A stretch of 15,223 bases of DNA. Origin: Aureococcus anophagefferens (lineage: Eukaryota > Sar > Pelagophyceae > Pelagomonadales > Pelagomonadaceae). The DNA lies in NCBI RefSeq assembly GCF_000186865.1, contig NW_008705602.1:196176-211398 (forward strand), written 5' to 3'. Both the position numbers and the translations under genes were made by a program. Under the pieces are notes generated by a model, which was not told where the DNA came from, did not search any database, and saw only the letters and a program-made list of their open reading frames with translations. Shown here piece after piece: positions 8,157 through 15,223 of this stretch. Numbering within the stretch: the stretch's first letter is position 1; every line of letters starts with the position of its first letter.

Positions 8157-10052
8157 CGGGTCCGGTCCTGGCGGGTTTTACAGTGCCAAATTCCTGATGA
8201 AAGCGCGGCCGGATGTGGAGGTGGTGATGGTGGACCGATGGCCGACGCCGTTCGGACTGGTGCGATCCGGCGTCGCGCCAGATCACCCGGAGGTGAAGAG
8301 CGTCGCCCGAGACTTTGAATCGGTGGCATCGTCGCCGAAGTTCTCTTTCGTGGGAAACTTGGTCGTCGGCTCCAACGCGGACGTCTCAGAGGGCGGCTTC
8401 GGGCCTCGGCAGGCGTTGGGAGGACCGCACGTTGTGTCGCTCGCCACTCTACGCGCGTCCTTTGACAGCGTCGTCGTCGCGTGCGGGGCACGCGGCGAAG
8501 CAGCGCTCGAGCTGCCCGGGACGGGCCTCGATGGTGTCCTGTCTGCGCGCTCATTCGTCGGCTGGTACAACAGTGAGCCAACGTTCGCGCGGCTCAATCC
8601 TATCGGTCGCGACGCTGGCGCGGCCAGTGGCGACGACGCGCGTGTCTGGCGCGCGGTCGTCATCGGCCAGGGCAACGCAGGGCACCGGCGTCTGTCGCGC
8701 GTCGTAACGGGGCGAACGCGTCGTCCCCACGCGTCGCGGAGGTGTCGCGCCCTCAACGCCGCGCGTGCTGCTCCGGTAGGTCGCGCTGGACTGCGCTAGG
8801 ATCCTCGCACGGACACCTGCGTGGCTTTTCTGATCTCCCCCCCGCGAATTCGCTTTGCCCTTCGCCTGTCGGCCGAGCAAAGCCGACGGAGACCCGGGGC
8901 GACCGTCGCGATTTCTGGGGGGCGGGTGGCTTCGCTGCGAGACGGGGGCGACACATGATCACTCGTGGCGTACCAGGGCCACACCGGCGTATCCCCTTTG
9001 AGAGGGCGGCGATCGGGCCCGCGGCCGAGGCGCGGTCGTGATGCGACCACGCCCACCAGCACCAGCGCCCACCAGCGTTTCACAAGTGTCACGACACGCA
9101 GGCTGCACAACCGTGCGACCTCGAGGCCACGGACGTGAACCGCGCCGCACTCGCCGCGCTCGTCGGCCTTCCGGCGGCTCGCGCTGTGAGCGTGGTGGGT
9201 CGCCGCGGCGCGATGCAGGCGGCTTTTACCATAAAGGAGCTGCGCGAGCTCGGCGCCCGCGATGGTGCGCGGCTCACAGTCGACCGTGACGAGCTTGCCG
9301 CGAGCGACACGGCGGCGAGCATCGAAGAGTGCGCCGCATCGCGGCCGCTCCGACGCAAGCGCGACCTTCTCGGCGACTGCGCGGCGGCCCAGGGTGGCGG
9401 TGGCGACGATGACGTCGGCTGCTTTGAATCTGTCGTCTCGCTCCGGTTCCTCCGCGCTCCCGTCGCCTTCCTGCCGTGCGACGACGACGCCACGGCCCTC
9501 GGCGCGGTCGTCCTTGAGATCCAGCGCCTCGAGGGACCCACGGGGCGCCAGGTTGCGACCCCGCTCGGCGTCTACGAGACGATCCCCGCCGATCTTGCGC
9601 TCCTTGCCGTCGGTTACGCGGCCGCACTCCCGAACCTCGACGCCGGCGCGCGCGCGACGCCCGGGCCGGGCCCAGGCGGCGCCTACGACCACGTGGCCGG
9701 CCGCGTCATGGGCCAGCCGGGCCTCTACTGCGTTGGCTGGGCTAAGCGGGGCCCGAGCGGCGTCGTCGCAACGAACGCGCCCGATAGTGTCGTCATCCAA
9801 AGTCGGGAATTTCTCACCCTTTTTTGGCTACAGGTGCCCGACGCCCGCGAGACGATCGCCTCTCTGGTTGCCGATCTCGCAACGTCCCACGCGACAGAGC
9901 TCCCCCCCACCCCTTTCCCCGATTCGACGACGACCTGGGCGGATTGGCGCGCCATCGACAAGAAAGAGACGGCCGATGGAGCAGCCGGCGATCCTCCTGC
10001 ATCGCGCATCAAGCTAGGAAATGTTGATGACATGCTTAAAGAACTAATATAG
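8077..10052 (+). CDS. FDXR: NADPH:adrenodoxin/ferredoxin oxidoreductase, mitochondrial type
   Basis: This flavoenzyme moves electrons from NADPH through FAD to mitochondrial [2Fe-2S] ferredoxin, which feeds Fe-S cluster synthesis. The ATG at 8077 opens an Arg/Ser-rich presequence (MRRLGARSLRSYVTS). Family motifs follow: the FAD-binding IIGSGPGGFYSA (about 27-36), DRWPTPFGLVRSGVAPDHPEVK (53-74), SARSFVGWYN (156-165), IGQGN (196-200), VVGRRGAMQAAFTIKELREL (240 on) and GWAKRGPSGVVATN near Trp422. Exons 8077-8703, 9102-9788 and 9834-10052 give about 510 aa, close to the usual 460-500. Splicing 8704-9101 leaves exactly 20 residues between GQGN and TD, as in animal FDXR. However, the nine residues after GQGN (AGHRRLSRV) do not match the usual VALDVARIL, so a local pair of indels or a wrong splice site is possible. 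If those indels are real, the gene could be decaying. Confidence 0.9.
8704..9101 (+). other. Predicted FDXR intron 1, 398 nt
   Basis: The donor is GTAACG and the acceptor CACGCAG, in phase 0. Reading through hits a stop at 8797-8799. The downstream exon resumes with AAQPCDLEATDVNRAAL, which lines up with the family's TPPEHLERTDITKAAL-type segment. Confidence 0.6.
9789..9833 (+). other. Predicted in-frame mini-intron of FDXR, 45 nt
   Basis: It begins GTCGTC and ends CCCTTTTTTGGCTACAG, a pyrimidine tract plus acceptor in otherwise GC-rich coding DNA. It is a multiple of three with no stop. Removal gives ...TNAPDSVPDARETIASLVADL, matching the family's length at this point. Retention adds 15 residues, including FLTLFWLQ, that the family lacks. 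Confidence 0.6.
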
Positions 10053-10143
10053 TTCTTTTTTAGAGCGAACTGGCTCTGTTTAGGTGGCATATCGCAGCTC
10101 GTTTTTCAACTGACTCAGTGCGCGCGCGGCAGGTGAGCAGCGC

Positions 10144-10162
10144 ACGGCCGCGTAGCGGCCGT
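10144..10162. repeat. Perfect hairpin, 8-bp stem and 3-nt loop
   Basis: ACGGCCGC, loop GTA, GCGGCCGT. It lies about 90 bp after the FDXR stop. Confidence 0.85.
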
Positions 10163-10213
10163 ACCACGTACGTTGGTGAAGGGTCTGTTTTCGGAGCCCC
10201 GGAGGGGCGACGA

Positions 10214-10250
10214 CTCCTGCGGGCGCGTCTCCCAGGCGCGTCCGCAGGAG
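10214..10250 (+). terminator. Strong hairpin followed by a T-run (terminator-like)
   Basis: CTCCTGCGGGCGCG pairs with CGCGTCCGCAGGAG over 14 bp (one G-U) around a 9-nt loop, and CTTTTTCC follows at once. In bacteria this would be called an intrinsic terminator. In this eukaryotic setting it could be a 3' processing structure, a Pol III stop, or part of an unrecognised small RNA. The structure is seen directly; the role is unknown. Confidence 0.5.
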
Positions 10251-10356
10251 CTTTTTCCGACCGCGTGGGGCTCCTAGATGCCATTTTCCAGTAGAGAATA
10301 GAATCTGCTTCGCACTCTTGTCAGTATAAACCTCATCATTGGGGTGCTGTGTCCAG

Positions 10357-10599
10357 CTGGACTTTGGCGAATCATCCTATCGGACCGTCGTGAATAGTGA
10401 GCTCTTCGCAGGCGCGAAATGCGAGAAGACACCTCGCTGCGGCGGTAAGGCGCTGGGCCCATCGATTGGGATATACTCCCGACGCATAAACCCTGACACA
10501 GGCTGGACGCTCGCCGGCTCCGTGTGCTACCTCAAGACCTGCGACAAGTTCGCGACGGCCGCGCGCATGCTGGGCCAGAATCTGCAAGCCGACTTCAAT
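10357..10599 (+). CDS. Orphan internal exon, unknown protein
   Basis: An 81-codon open stretch lies between a good acceptor (GTGTCCAG) and a textbook donor (GTGAGT at 10600), both phase 0. It has no ATG and the frame is closed just upstream by TAA. The peptide is Cys-containing (FAGAKCEKTPRCGGKALG, SVCYLKTCDKFATAARMLG) and looks like real protein, but matches no family I know. The matching exons before and after are not evident. It may belong to a gene whose other exons were lost, or use exons too short to see. The following frame, to 10761, is a weak read-through. Confidence 0.4.
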
Positions 10600-11688
10600 G
10601 TGAGTGCACGGCCGGTTTCGACAGTGCTTTTCGATCTTCGTCGAAGTCTCGATGAGGGAAGATCAGTCTTCCGAAAAAGTAGCCAAGGCGACTACGATGT
10701 GGCCGAGTTCGAGCGGGTTCGAGTCAGGCAGTGCCCAGCTCACTGGCTGTTTTGCGAATAGGCCCGGATGCCCGGTGCGGTTTCGGGCGCGCGCAAGGCC
10801 TAGCCGGGGTTCGATGCAACGAAAAAAGTACCCCGTTTCTTGGTCGTTTTGGCCGAATGTAAGTCGCAAGTAACCCCGGGCCATTGAACAGCTTGCTACC
10901 ATTCTTAAAGTCGTGATAACCAAGGCTAAAACGCCTGGCGATGATCCGGCGCCTGGAGGTGTTGCCGGGCCACTTATTCCCGGGTGCCAGTGCGATTCAA
11001 ATCCTCGTCGCCGAGTATTCGCTCTAAGTACCCGCTACAGTGGATACAAGTGGCAGAGAGAGATGCTCATAAACCAGGTTAATTTGGATACCAGCGATGG
11101 GGAGAGATGCTCATGTTAGAATCCGAGTATGCTAGTATGAGGCCGCACCGCCTCGCGCGCGTCCACGTCGCCGGCCGGCGAGGTGGGGGCTTCACGACGG
11201 TCCGTGCCGCCGAGTTCGCACTAGAGTGGGGCGGGTGGGTTTGGTTAGGTCTCCAGTCCCGCCCAACGGATGTTACAATACAGCGTACATTCACTTGGCT
11301 GGGTGAAGTCGCACCTCCTTCCGCACGGCGCTTACCCGCAGTATTAATTACGCATTTTGTTGTCTCGGACGCAGTGGGAAACTGGTTCCAGCGCGCGCAT
11401 GTAGAGATAGAGAGATAGAGATTTTTCTACGTTTATATTCAGTGAACTGCACCTTGATGTTGCAGTGCACTTTACCCCACTGCGCTCCTACTGCGTATCC
11501 TGCTAGTTTCCCCTTCCCTTCCTTAGTTCATTCTAATCCAGTTTAAAGTCTTATAGACAGCGAACTGAAGGAGTGACTGCCAAGCAGGCACAGAGAGCAT
11601 AGCGCTTTTCTGTGTCTGTGGTGTCTGTCTGGTTTCACAACGTGGCTGATATGTGTAACAAAATATTACCTAAGCTCCTCTACCACAG
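10600..11688. other. Gene-poor stretch with short repeats
   Basis: Nothing is securely coding. It contains an imperfect 30-bp direct repeat (11041-11070 and 11085-11114) and a 103-codon plus-strand ORF with an ATG (11107-11418) of unremarkable composition that ends in a GAGATAGAGAGATAGAG run at about 11403-11420. Base composition falls from GC-rich to AT-rich near 11420. Confidence 0.5.
11041..11114 (+). repeat. Imperfect 30-bp direct repeat, two copies
   Basis: 11041-11070 and 11085-11114 agree at about 24 of 30 positions. Both start TGGATAC and end in GAGAGATGCTCAT, the last 13 bases being identical. Confidence 0.75.
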
Positions 11689-12105
11689 GTTCAAGAAAAT
11701 GATTTGAAAATATTGGGATCAGCGCAAAACTTGGTAATTGGCATCGGTACCTTTGGCTTTTTATTGTATTTGATGAACTCACAATTAAAGCATTTATATT
11801 TACCAAAGTTTTTTGCGGATATACTACCACACGGAAATTGGGGTCAAGATATTGAAGTGACAATAGTCGAATTACCTGATTATACCAAAGTAGGTGACTG
11901 GAGAAATACATTGACTTCAATTTTGCTGCTTCTGCTATATCAGACGCAGAACATAACGGATGGAAGCTCTTATTTCAATTCAAAACTAAAGACACTTGCA
12001 GACTTTTGGACTGTGCGCGTTGCCATAAAGTCAAATATTGCTCTCAAGAATGCCAAAAAACACACTGGAATATACACAAAAAAAATATGTAACAAATGTA
12101 TTTGA
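11689..12105 (+). pseudogene. Last exon of a MYND zinc-finger protein, with two compensating frameshifts
   Basis: After a good acceptor (TACCACAG), the frame VQENDLKILGSAQNLVIGIG runs to about 11899. It then continues sensibly only in another frame (EKYIDFNFAASAISDAEHNGWKL...). That frame encodes a MYND-type zinc finger: Cys at 11997, 12012, 12021, 12039 and 12051, the signature YCSQECQKTHW, and His at 12075. In a run of nine A near 12078 the reading must return to the first frame to give HKKICNKCI and supply the final Cys. So one indel near 11900 and one in the A-run compensate each other. MYND fingers usually bind proline-rich partners. The region is AT-rich, unlike the upstream genes. A decayed gene, or base-calling errors in a working one, are both possible. 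The upstream exons are not identified. Confidence 0.6.
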
Positions 12106-12293
12106 TCATAAGACCACCTCACTACCGATCTCCCCCCCCCAATGTAGTATAAGGATAGATCTACATATAAAAACCCAAATGTGATAGATATATATGTATA
12201 CGCGAGCAAGTGTAGGTTCTATTGTATGTCACTTAGTTACGATTTTTACCTTAACCCTGGTAATCTCTATCTCTCTGGAAAATGTGTCAAAGT

Positions 12294-12893
12294 TCATAAT
12301 GCTGTATAATCCAGAGTGCCAGAAATGCGACCGCGTTGAAGGTCAGGCCAAATAATAAACACCCCATCAAACTCTTCTTGATCCACAGTGTTGATCCATC
12401 CGCGCTCATAGACAAAGTTGCATACCTGAATGAAGTCAGCTGATTCACGTATTTTATCATCAGAATCATCAGAATCATCAGAATCAACCGAATCAAGCGA
12501 ATCAAGCGAATCGGGACAATGCTTATTCATTCTAAATAACAGTGCTGCTGCCGGCAATTCATCATACAGATCGTATTTTTCTGTTGGTAATAGCTCATAA
12601 TAACCAAACGGATATGATAGAAGAGCTTCAATCATATTTTTGCAACTAAGAATGGCATTCAAAGGTGTTTCAAATGTTTGACACATTGCGATAGACTTTT
12701 CCCAGGTAAATGAGTGGCGATTACTGATCACTTCTATGCATTTTTCAAACGACGGTTTTCTAGGCTTCGTCAGCCCATTTTTTTCCGCATGACATAGAGA
12801 ACGATAGTAATTTTTATACGTATGCCTCCGCCTTAAAAAACAGACCACGCCACCCCGGACTCCAGGAGAAGCGGCGAGCTGGGATATGACCAC
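12294..12893 (-). CDS. Hypothetical protein with Asp/Ser repeat, AT-rich
   Basis: The minus-strand frame is open with balanced composition from about 12840 to the stop at 12294 (AEKNGLTKPRKPSFEKCIEV, WEKSIAMCQTFETPLNAILS, FGYYELLPTEKYDLYDELPA, FVYERGWINTVDQEEF). There is no ATG at the 5' end; the leading part overlaps the short direct repeats at 12877-12939, so the start is probably an exon boundary or a truncation. A 9-nt microsatellite at about 12457-12514 encodes a DS-rich tract in the middle. No domain is recognised. It is convergent with the MYND fragment and shares its low GC. It could be a host gene exon or DNA of foreign origin. Confidence 0.5.
   Translation of the reverse strand: MVISQLAASPGVRGGVVCFLRRRHTYKNYYRSLCHAEKNGLTKPRKPSFEKCIEVISNRHSFTWEKSIAMCQTFETPLNAILSCKNMIEALLSYPFGYYELLPTEKYDLYDELPAAALLFRMNKHCPDSLDSLDSVDSDDSDDSDDKIRESADFIQVCNFVYERGWINTVDQEEFDGVFIIWPDLQRGRISGTLDYTAL
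12457..12514. repeat. 9-nt microsatellite inside an ORF
   Basis: The units CAGAATCAT and then CGAATCAAG are repeated about six times in all. On the minus strand they encode repeats of Asp-Ser with Asp or Leu, in frame. Confidence 0.8.
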
Positions 12894-12939
12894 CACAATT
12901 GCATTTACGGCAGTACAAGCTGGGATATGACCACCACAA
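12877..12939 (+). repeat. Exact 22-bp direct repeat
   Basis: 12877-12898 and 12918-12939 are identical over 22 bp (starting AGCTGGGATATGACC), spaced 41 bp apart. Confidence 0.85.
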
Positions 12940-13027
12940 CCAGCAGTTTTGTAAATTTGGCTGGATGATGATACAATAGTAGTGGTCTAAACTCACTAAT
13001 TCGCTACCGGAAATTGCATTTACGGCA
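12897..13027 (+). repeat. Exact 16-bp direct repeat, AATTGCATTTACGGCA
   Basis: The word occurs at 12897-12912 and again at 13012-13027, interleaved with the 22-bp repeat. This suggests local duplication or a rearranged insertion site. Confidence 0.8.
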
Positions 13028-13181
13028 TGCACTTTGCGAGAAATCTCCTTAACGGAGCCTTGCAACTCCTACATTTGGCCAGCCATCTGACTCAGAGGCT
13101 CACGGTCTCAGGCTGCTGAATCTGCCGTAGGATATGATTTTCCGACTCAGGGTCACATCAAAGTCAGGAGTATACCGTCTC

Positions 13182-13347
13182 CATCGACGTGCAGCCGAAG
13201 CGCATTCGCGTGCCACAGGGCTGCCCGCCTAGAAGCCGGACAACACTAGCCTGAGTGCGCACGAGCCGGAGCAAATGCGGACTACCTACTGGGAACTAGG
13301 CCCCGCGATTCCCCCTCCCGAGAGAGTGGGAGGCACAAGTAATTACT
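13182..13347 (+). repeat. Dispersed repeat, copy 2
   Basis: It is related to 139-287 in the same orientation. Copy 2 reads DVQPKRIRVPQGCPP in one frame. It lies in the leader of the right-hand retroelement, so the unit may be part of that element family or an older neighbouring insertion. Confidence 0.7.
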
Positions 13348-13672
13348 CTCAGGAGGAAGATTCTCCTGTATCTGCCCCACTGTGCTTATTCTCCCTTTTC
13401 TCCCTACCTTGCAGTCTCATATCTTCATGAGACTGAGGTCCCCACTTTAGTATGGGGGTCCTTCCTCCTTTTCCCAATTTCCTTCCCTTTCTCTCTTTCT
13501 ATTCCATTTTAAGACAGTATAGAGTAACCCTCTCCTGTTGGGAATCAGGGCTGCTCAGCAGCCCCATCTCACTTTTTCATTTTCAGTCTAAGTCAGGAAC
13601 ACTGCCATTTCCCCTCAAGGGTTATGGGCCCACAGCGTTAATCCTGACCCAAGACTCTTTACCTTCGTTACA
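13348..13672 (+). repeat. Possible 5' LTR (end part) of a retrotransposon
   Basis: This non-coding, pyrimidine-rich stretch ends in TTCGTTACA immediately before TGGTAGATTAGC, the expected LTR end plus primer-binding arrangement. It includes a perfect small hairpin (GGGCTGC, loop TCA, GCAGCCC at 13548-13564) and the word CCACTGTGCTTAT shared with 6240-6490. The left end is not defined, and the matching 3' LTR would lie outside the window. Confidence 0.4.
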
Positions 13673-13690
13673 TGGTAGATTAGCTAATTA
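13673..13690 (+). other. Candidate primer-binding site
   Basis: TGGTAGATTAGC directly follows the putative LTR end CA and begins with the TGG complement of a tRNA CCA end. It resembles the Met-tRNA site (TGGTATCAGAGC) at about 9 of 12 positions. The primer is not certain. Confidence 0.3.
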
Positions 13691-13756
13691 CAGCGGAACT
13701 TCGGAAAATTCGCTTAACAGGCTAACACTTTAAGGATCTCTTCTCGTAACAGAAAT

Positions 13757-15223
13757 ATGGGGGATGCAGATCAAGGGGGTAGACGTAACCCCGCGCGTGC
13801 CGCAAGGGCTCCTCGACCGCAAGAACCCGAAGGTGGTGAACCCGAAGGAGATGAACCACCCCAAGACCAACCCGAGCCAACAGAAGAAGAGCTGGCTCAG
13901 CAAGAAGCAGCTCGTCAAGAAGCAACTCGTCGGGATGCAGAAGCTCTTGCAGCAGCTGAGCGAGAGGCAGAAAGACAAGAACATCAGGATGAAATTACCA
14001 GAATGCAAGCTGAAATCGATACTCTCAGACAGCAGTCACCAGAGGAACGCAGGAATACAGATGGCATAACTTTAATTGGCAATGCTGTGAGAACCATGAC
14101 TAGTATCTTGCGTCAAAATACAAATATCAGCAAAAAGCAATTGGAATTCCAGGAACTTCTTAATGCCGATGCTACAGCAGACGCCATGCTGAAGCAGCAG
14201 CAACTAACTGACCCAACTATGGGCAACTCTAGCTGGTACACTGGTGTACTTAGTTCGGAACAATCCAGACATTTTTCCAAGGGTATCATCACCAGTAAGG
14301 AGTTTAGCTATTCTAAGGCTAATAATGAGTTTCAGAAGGCAAGCAAACCAAACGACATGCATTTTCCGAGAAGTTTGGAGGATCTACCGGATACAACAGA
14401 AGCCTGGAAAGCAAGCTTCAATGACTCATTACAGCAAATTGTGATGGAGTCACCAGACTATCATGCGTATGTTACCACTAGCTCAAAAGTTACCGATTAT
14501 ATCAACTCACGAATTGAAATTCGAATGAAAGAAATTCGCAATCATGATTCAACTAAGAACTTCGAATTTGATAAACTCCAAGACCTTCAGATTCCACCGG
14601 TAGAGGGTGCACACATGTTGTCTGCTGTACTTGTCAAAGATGTCGGTGAGTTCCCTCCGCGAGTTACTACACCAGGCTGGCAATTTGGTGTACTTGAACC
14701 TGTTTATTATAATGATGGATCAAGCGCTGATCAACGCACCTTATTGTGCATACCCAGCAATTTCTCATCCTTGAATCTTACTGATCATCCGCCTTTCATT
14801 CCCTTCAATGACTATACCCGCAGATATTACGACCATCTCCTTCACAAAGTCCAAGGTGATCGAGAATACTGTCCTAATCCTCGTAGGGTACCGGGGTCTC
14901 CACACTTCTGTGATAGAGATCACATGGACCTTGAAGAATTCAATGCGTTTGATAAGAAATTGTTTGACCTGTTCATGAGCTGGCTCAAGAAGTCGATGAC
15001 AGCCATACAGCAGCCAGCTAAGATTTCCGAGATTGAGATTTTCGAAAAGAAGCTCCGGCGGACCAATAATTGCTGCCTGATTTATGCAGCTCTGCAATGG
15101 ACCAATCTATATCTTTGCGGAAACTCAAATGTTGTTGCCATCAACATTCGAAATCATGTTAATCAAGTGAAACATCGAGCTATGAGGGACTGGCCTAATG
15201 CCGATCTATGCCATATACTGGCC
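13757..15223 (+). CDS. Gag-like polyprotein of an LTR retrotransposon, 3' end beyond the window
   Basis: From the ATG at 13757 the frame is open for 489 codons to the last base of the window. Residues 1-45 are Arg/Pro/Glu-rich (PEGGEPEGDEPPQDQPEP). Residues 43-100 are a Glu/Ala/Arg/Gln-rich coiled coil. From about 105 on a globular, mostly helical region follows (WYTGVLSSEQSRHFSKGI, TTPGWQFGVLEPVYYNDG, AAL/IYAALQWTNLYLCG-type helices). That order, and the LTR-like leader with primer site 84 bp upstream, fit the Gag part of an LTR retrotransposon. No CCHC knuckle, protease or polymerase is reached, so the superfamily is unknown. Codon use is much less GC-biased than in the host genes, and the frame is intact, so the insertion may be young. 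A non-element protein cannot be excluded. Confidence 0.65.
   Translation, partial: MGDADQGGRRNPARAARAPRPQEPEGGEPEGDEPPQDQPEPTEEELAQQEAARQEATRRDAEALAAAEREAERQEHQDEITRMQAEIDTLRQQSPEERRNTDGITLIGNAVRTMTSILRQNTNISKKQLEFQELLNADATADAMLKQQQLTDPTMGNSSWYTGVLSSEQSRHFSKGIITSKEFSYSKANNEFQKASKPNDMHFPRSLEDLPDTTEAWKASFNDSLQQIVMESPDYHAYVTTSSKVTDYINSRIEIRMKEIRNHDSTKNFEFDKLQDLQIPPVEGAHMLSAVLVKDVGEFPPRVTTPGWQFGVLEPVYYNDGSSADQRTLLCIPSNFSSLNLTDHPPFIPFNDYTRRYYDHLLHKVQGDREYCPNPRRVPGSPHFCDRDHMDLEEFNAFDKKLFDLFMSWLKKSMTAIQQPAKISEIEIFEKKLRRTNNCCLIYAALQWTNLYLCGNSNVVAINIRNHVNQVKHRAMRDWPNADLCHILA

Larger units (their letters stand above)
10053..10356. other. Region downstream of FDXR
   Basis: There is no gene here. It contains two strong hairpins (10144-10162 and 10214-10250) and, at its right end, a likely splice acceptor (CTGTGTCCAG) for the exon starting at 10357. 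Confidence 0.6.

Noticed and set aside
8796..9800. Minus-strand 334-codon ORF
   Set aside because: It is antisense to the FDXR exon at 9102-9788, which carries unmistakable family motifs.
10698..10735. Pol III A-box and B-box-like words (TGGCCGAGTT, GGTTCGAGTC)
   Set aside because: The two words are only about 10 bases apart, far too close for a tRNA promoter, and no cloverleaf forms.
10937..11012. tRNA-like segment
   Set aside because: It has the right length (76 nt), matching acceptor arms (GGCGATG and CGTCGCC) and a B-box-like ATTCAAATCC. But the T-stem does not pair in register, the anticodon loop would be nine bases, and no A box is present. At most a decayed tRNA or SINE head.
1..15223. 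CRISPR arrays, prokaryotic operons or phage modules
   Set aside because: There are no regularly spaced repeats, no ribosome-binding-site-led gene chains and no phage genes. Spliced genes and mitochondrial targeting point to a eukaryote.

Overview
The window looks like nuclear DNA from a GC-rich, short-intron eukaryote. Genes are split by GT-AG introns of about 45-400 nt. One encodes a mitochondrial-type ferredoxin reductase and another a TPR protein with a plant/algal-type phosphoesterase domain. Repeats and transposable elements fill the spaces between genes. A unicellular alga or protist, perhaps a stramenopile such as a pelagophyte, fits best. That placement is inference from style, not from a marker gene.

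Layout. (1) 1-1930: no secure gene. It holds one copy of a dispersed repeat (139-287), a weak minus-strand ORF, a 17-C run, a 39-nt repeat found again inverted at 6379-6417, and a strong hairpin at 1650-1675. (2) 1935-3141 (+): a charged, coiled-coil-like protein ending in an HSP20/CS-like beta domain, probably two exons. (3) 6131-3432 (-): the best gene here. Spliced by hand, five exons joined by four phase-consistent introns give 748 aa: TPR repeats followed by a calcineurin-like phosphoesterase domain. Several metal ligands of that domain are replaced (GD to GN, GNHD to GNRD, GHTH to GRTR), so it is probably a pseudoenzyme. (4) 6240-6490: repeat DNA. 6866-7787: a 922-bp element with 12-bp perfect terminal inverted repeats and flanking TTA duplications, PIF/Harbinger-like and without a visible transposase. 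(5) 8077-10052 (+): NADPH:adrenodoxin/ferredoxin reductase (FDXR), with a 398-nt intron and probably a 45-nt one. Two strong hairpins follow it. (6) 10357-10599 (+): an orphan exon of unknown function. (7) 11640-12900: an AT-rich island holding the last exon of a MYND zinc-finger protein, apparently broken by two compensating frameshifts, and a convergent hypothetical protein with a Ser/Asp repeat. (8) 12877-15223: short direct repeats, the second copy of the dispersed repeat, an LTR-like leader, and a 489-codon ORF running off the right edge, probably the Gag of an LTR retrotransposon.

The host genes show no operon-like link. The metabolic anchor is FDXR, which feeds electrons to mitochondrial ferredoxin for Fe-S cluster assembly. 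The most unusual object is the TPR / degenerate phosphoesterase fusion. All exon structures were worked out by eye and need transcript support.
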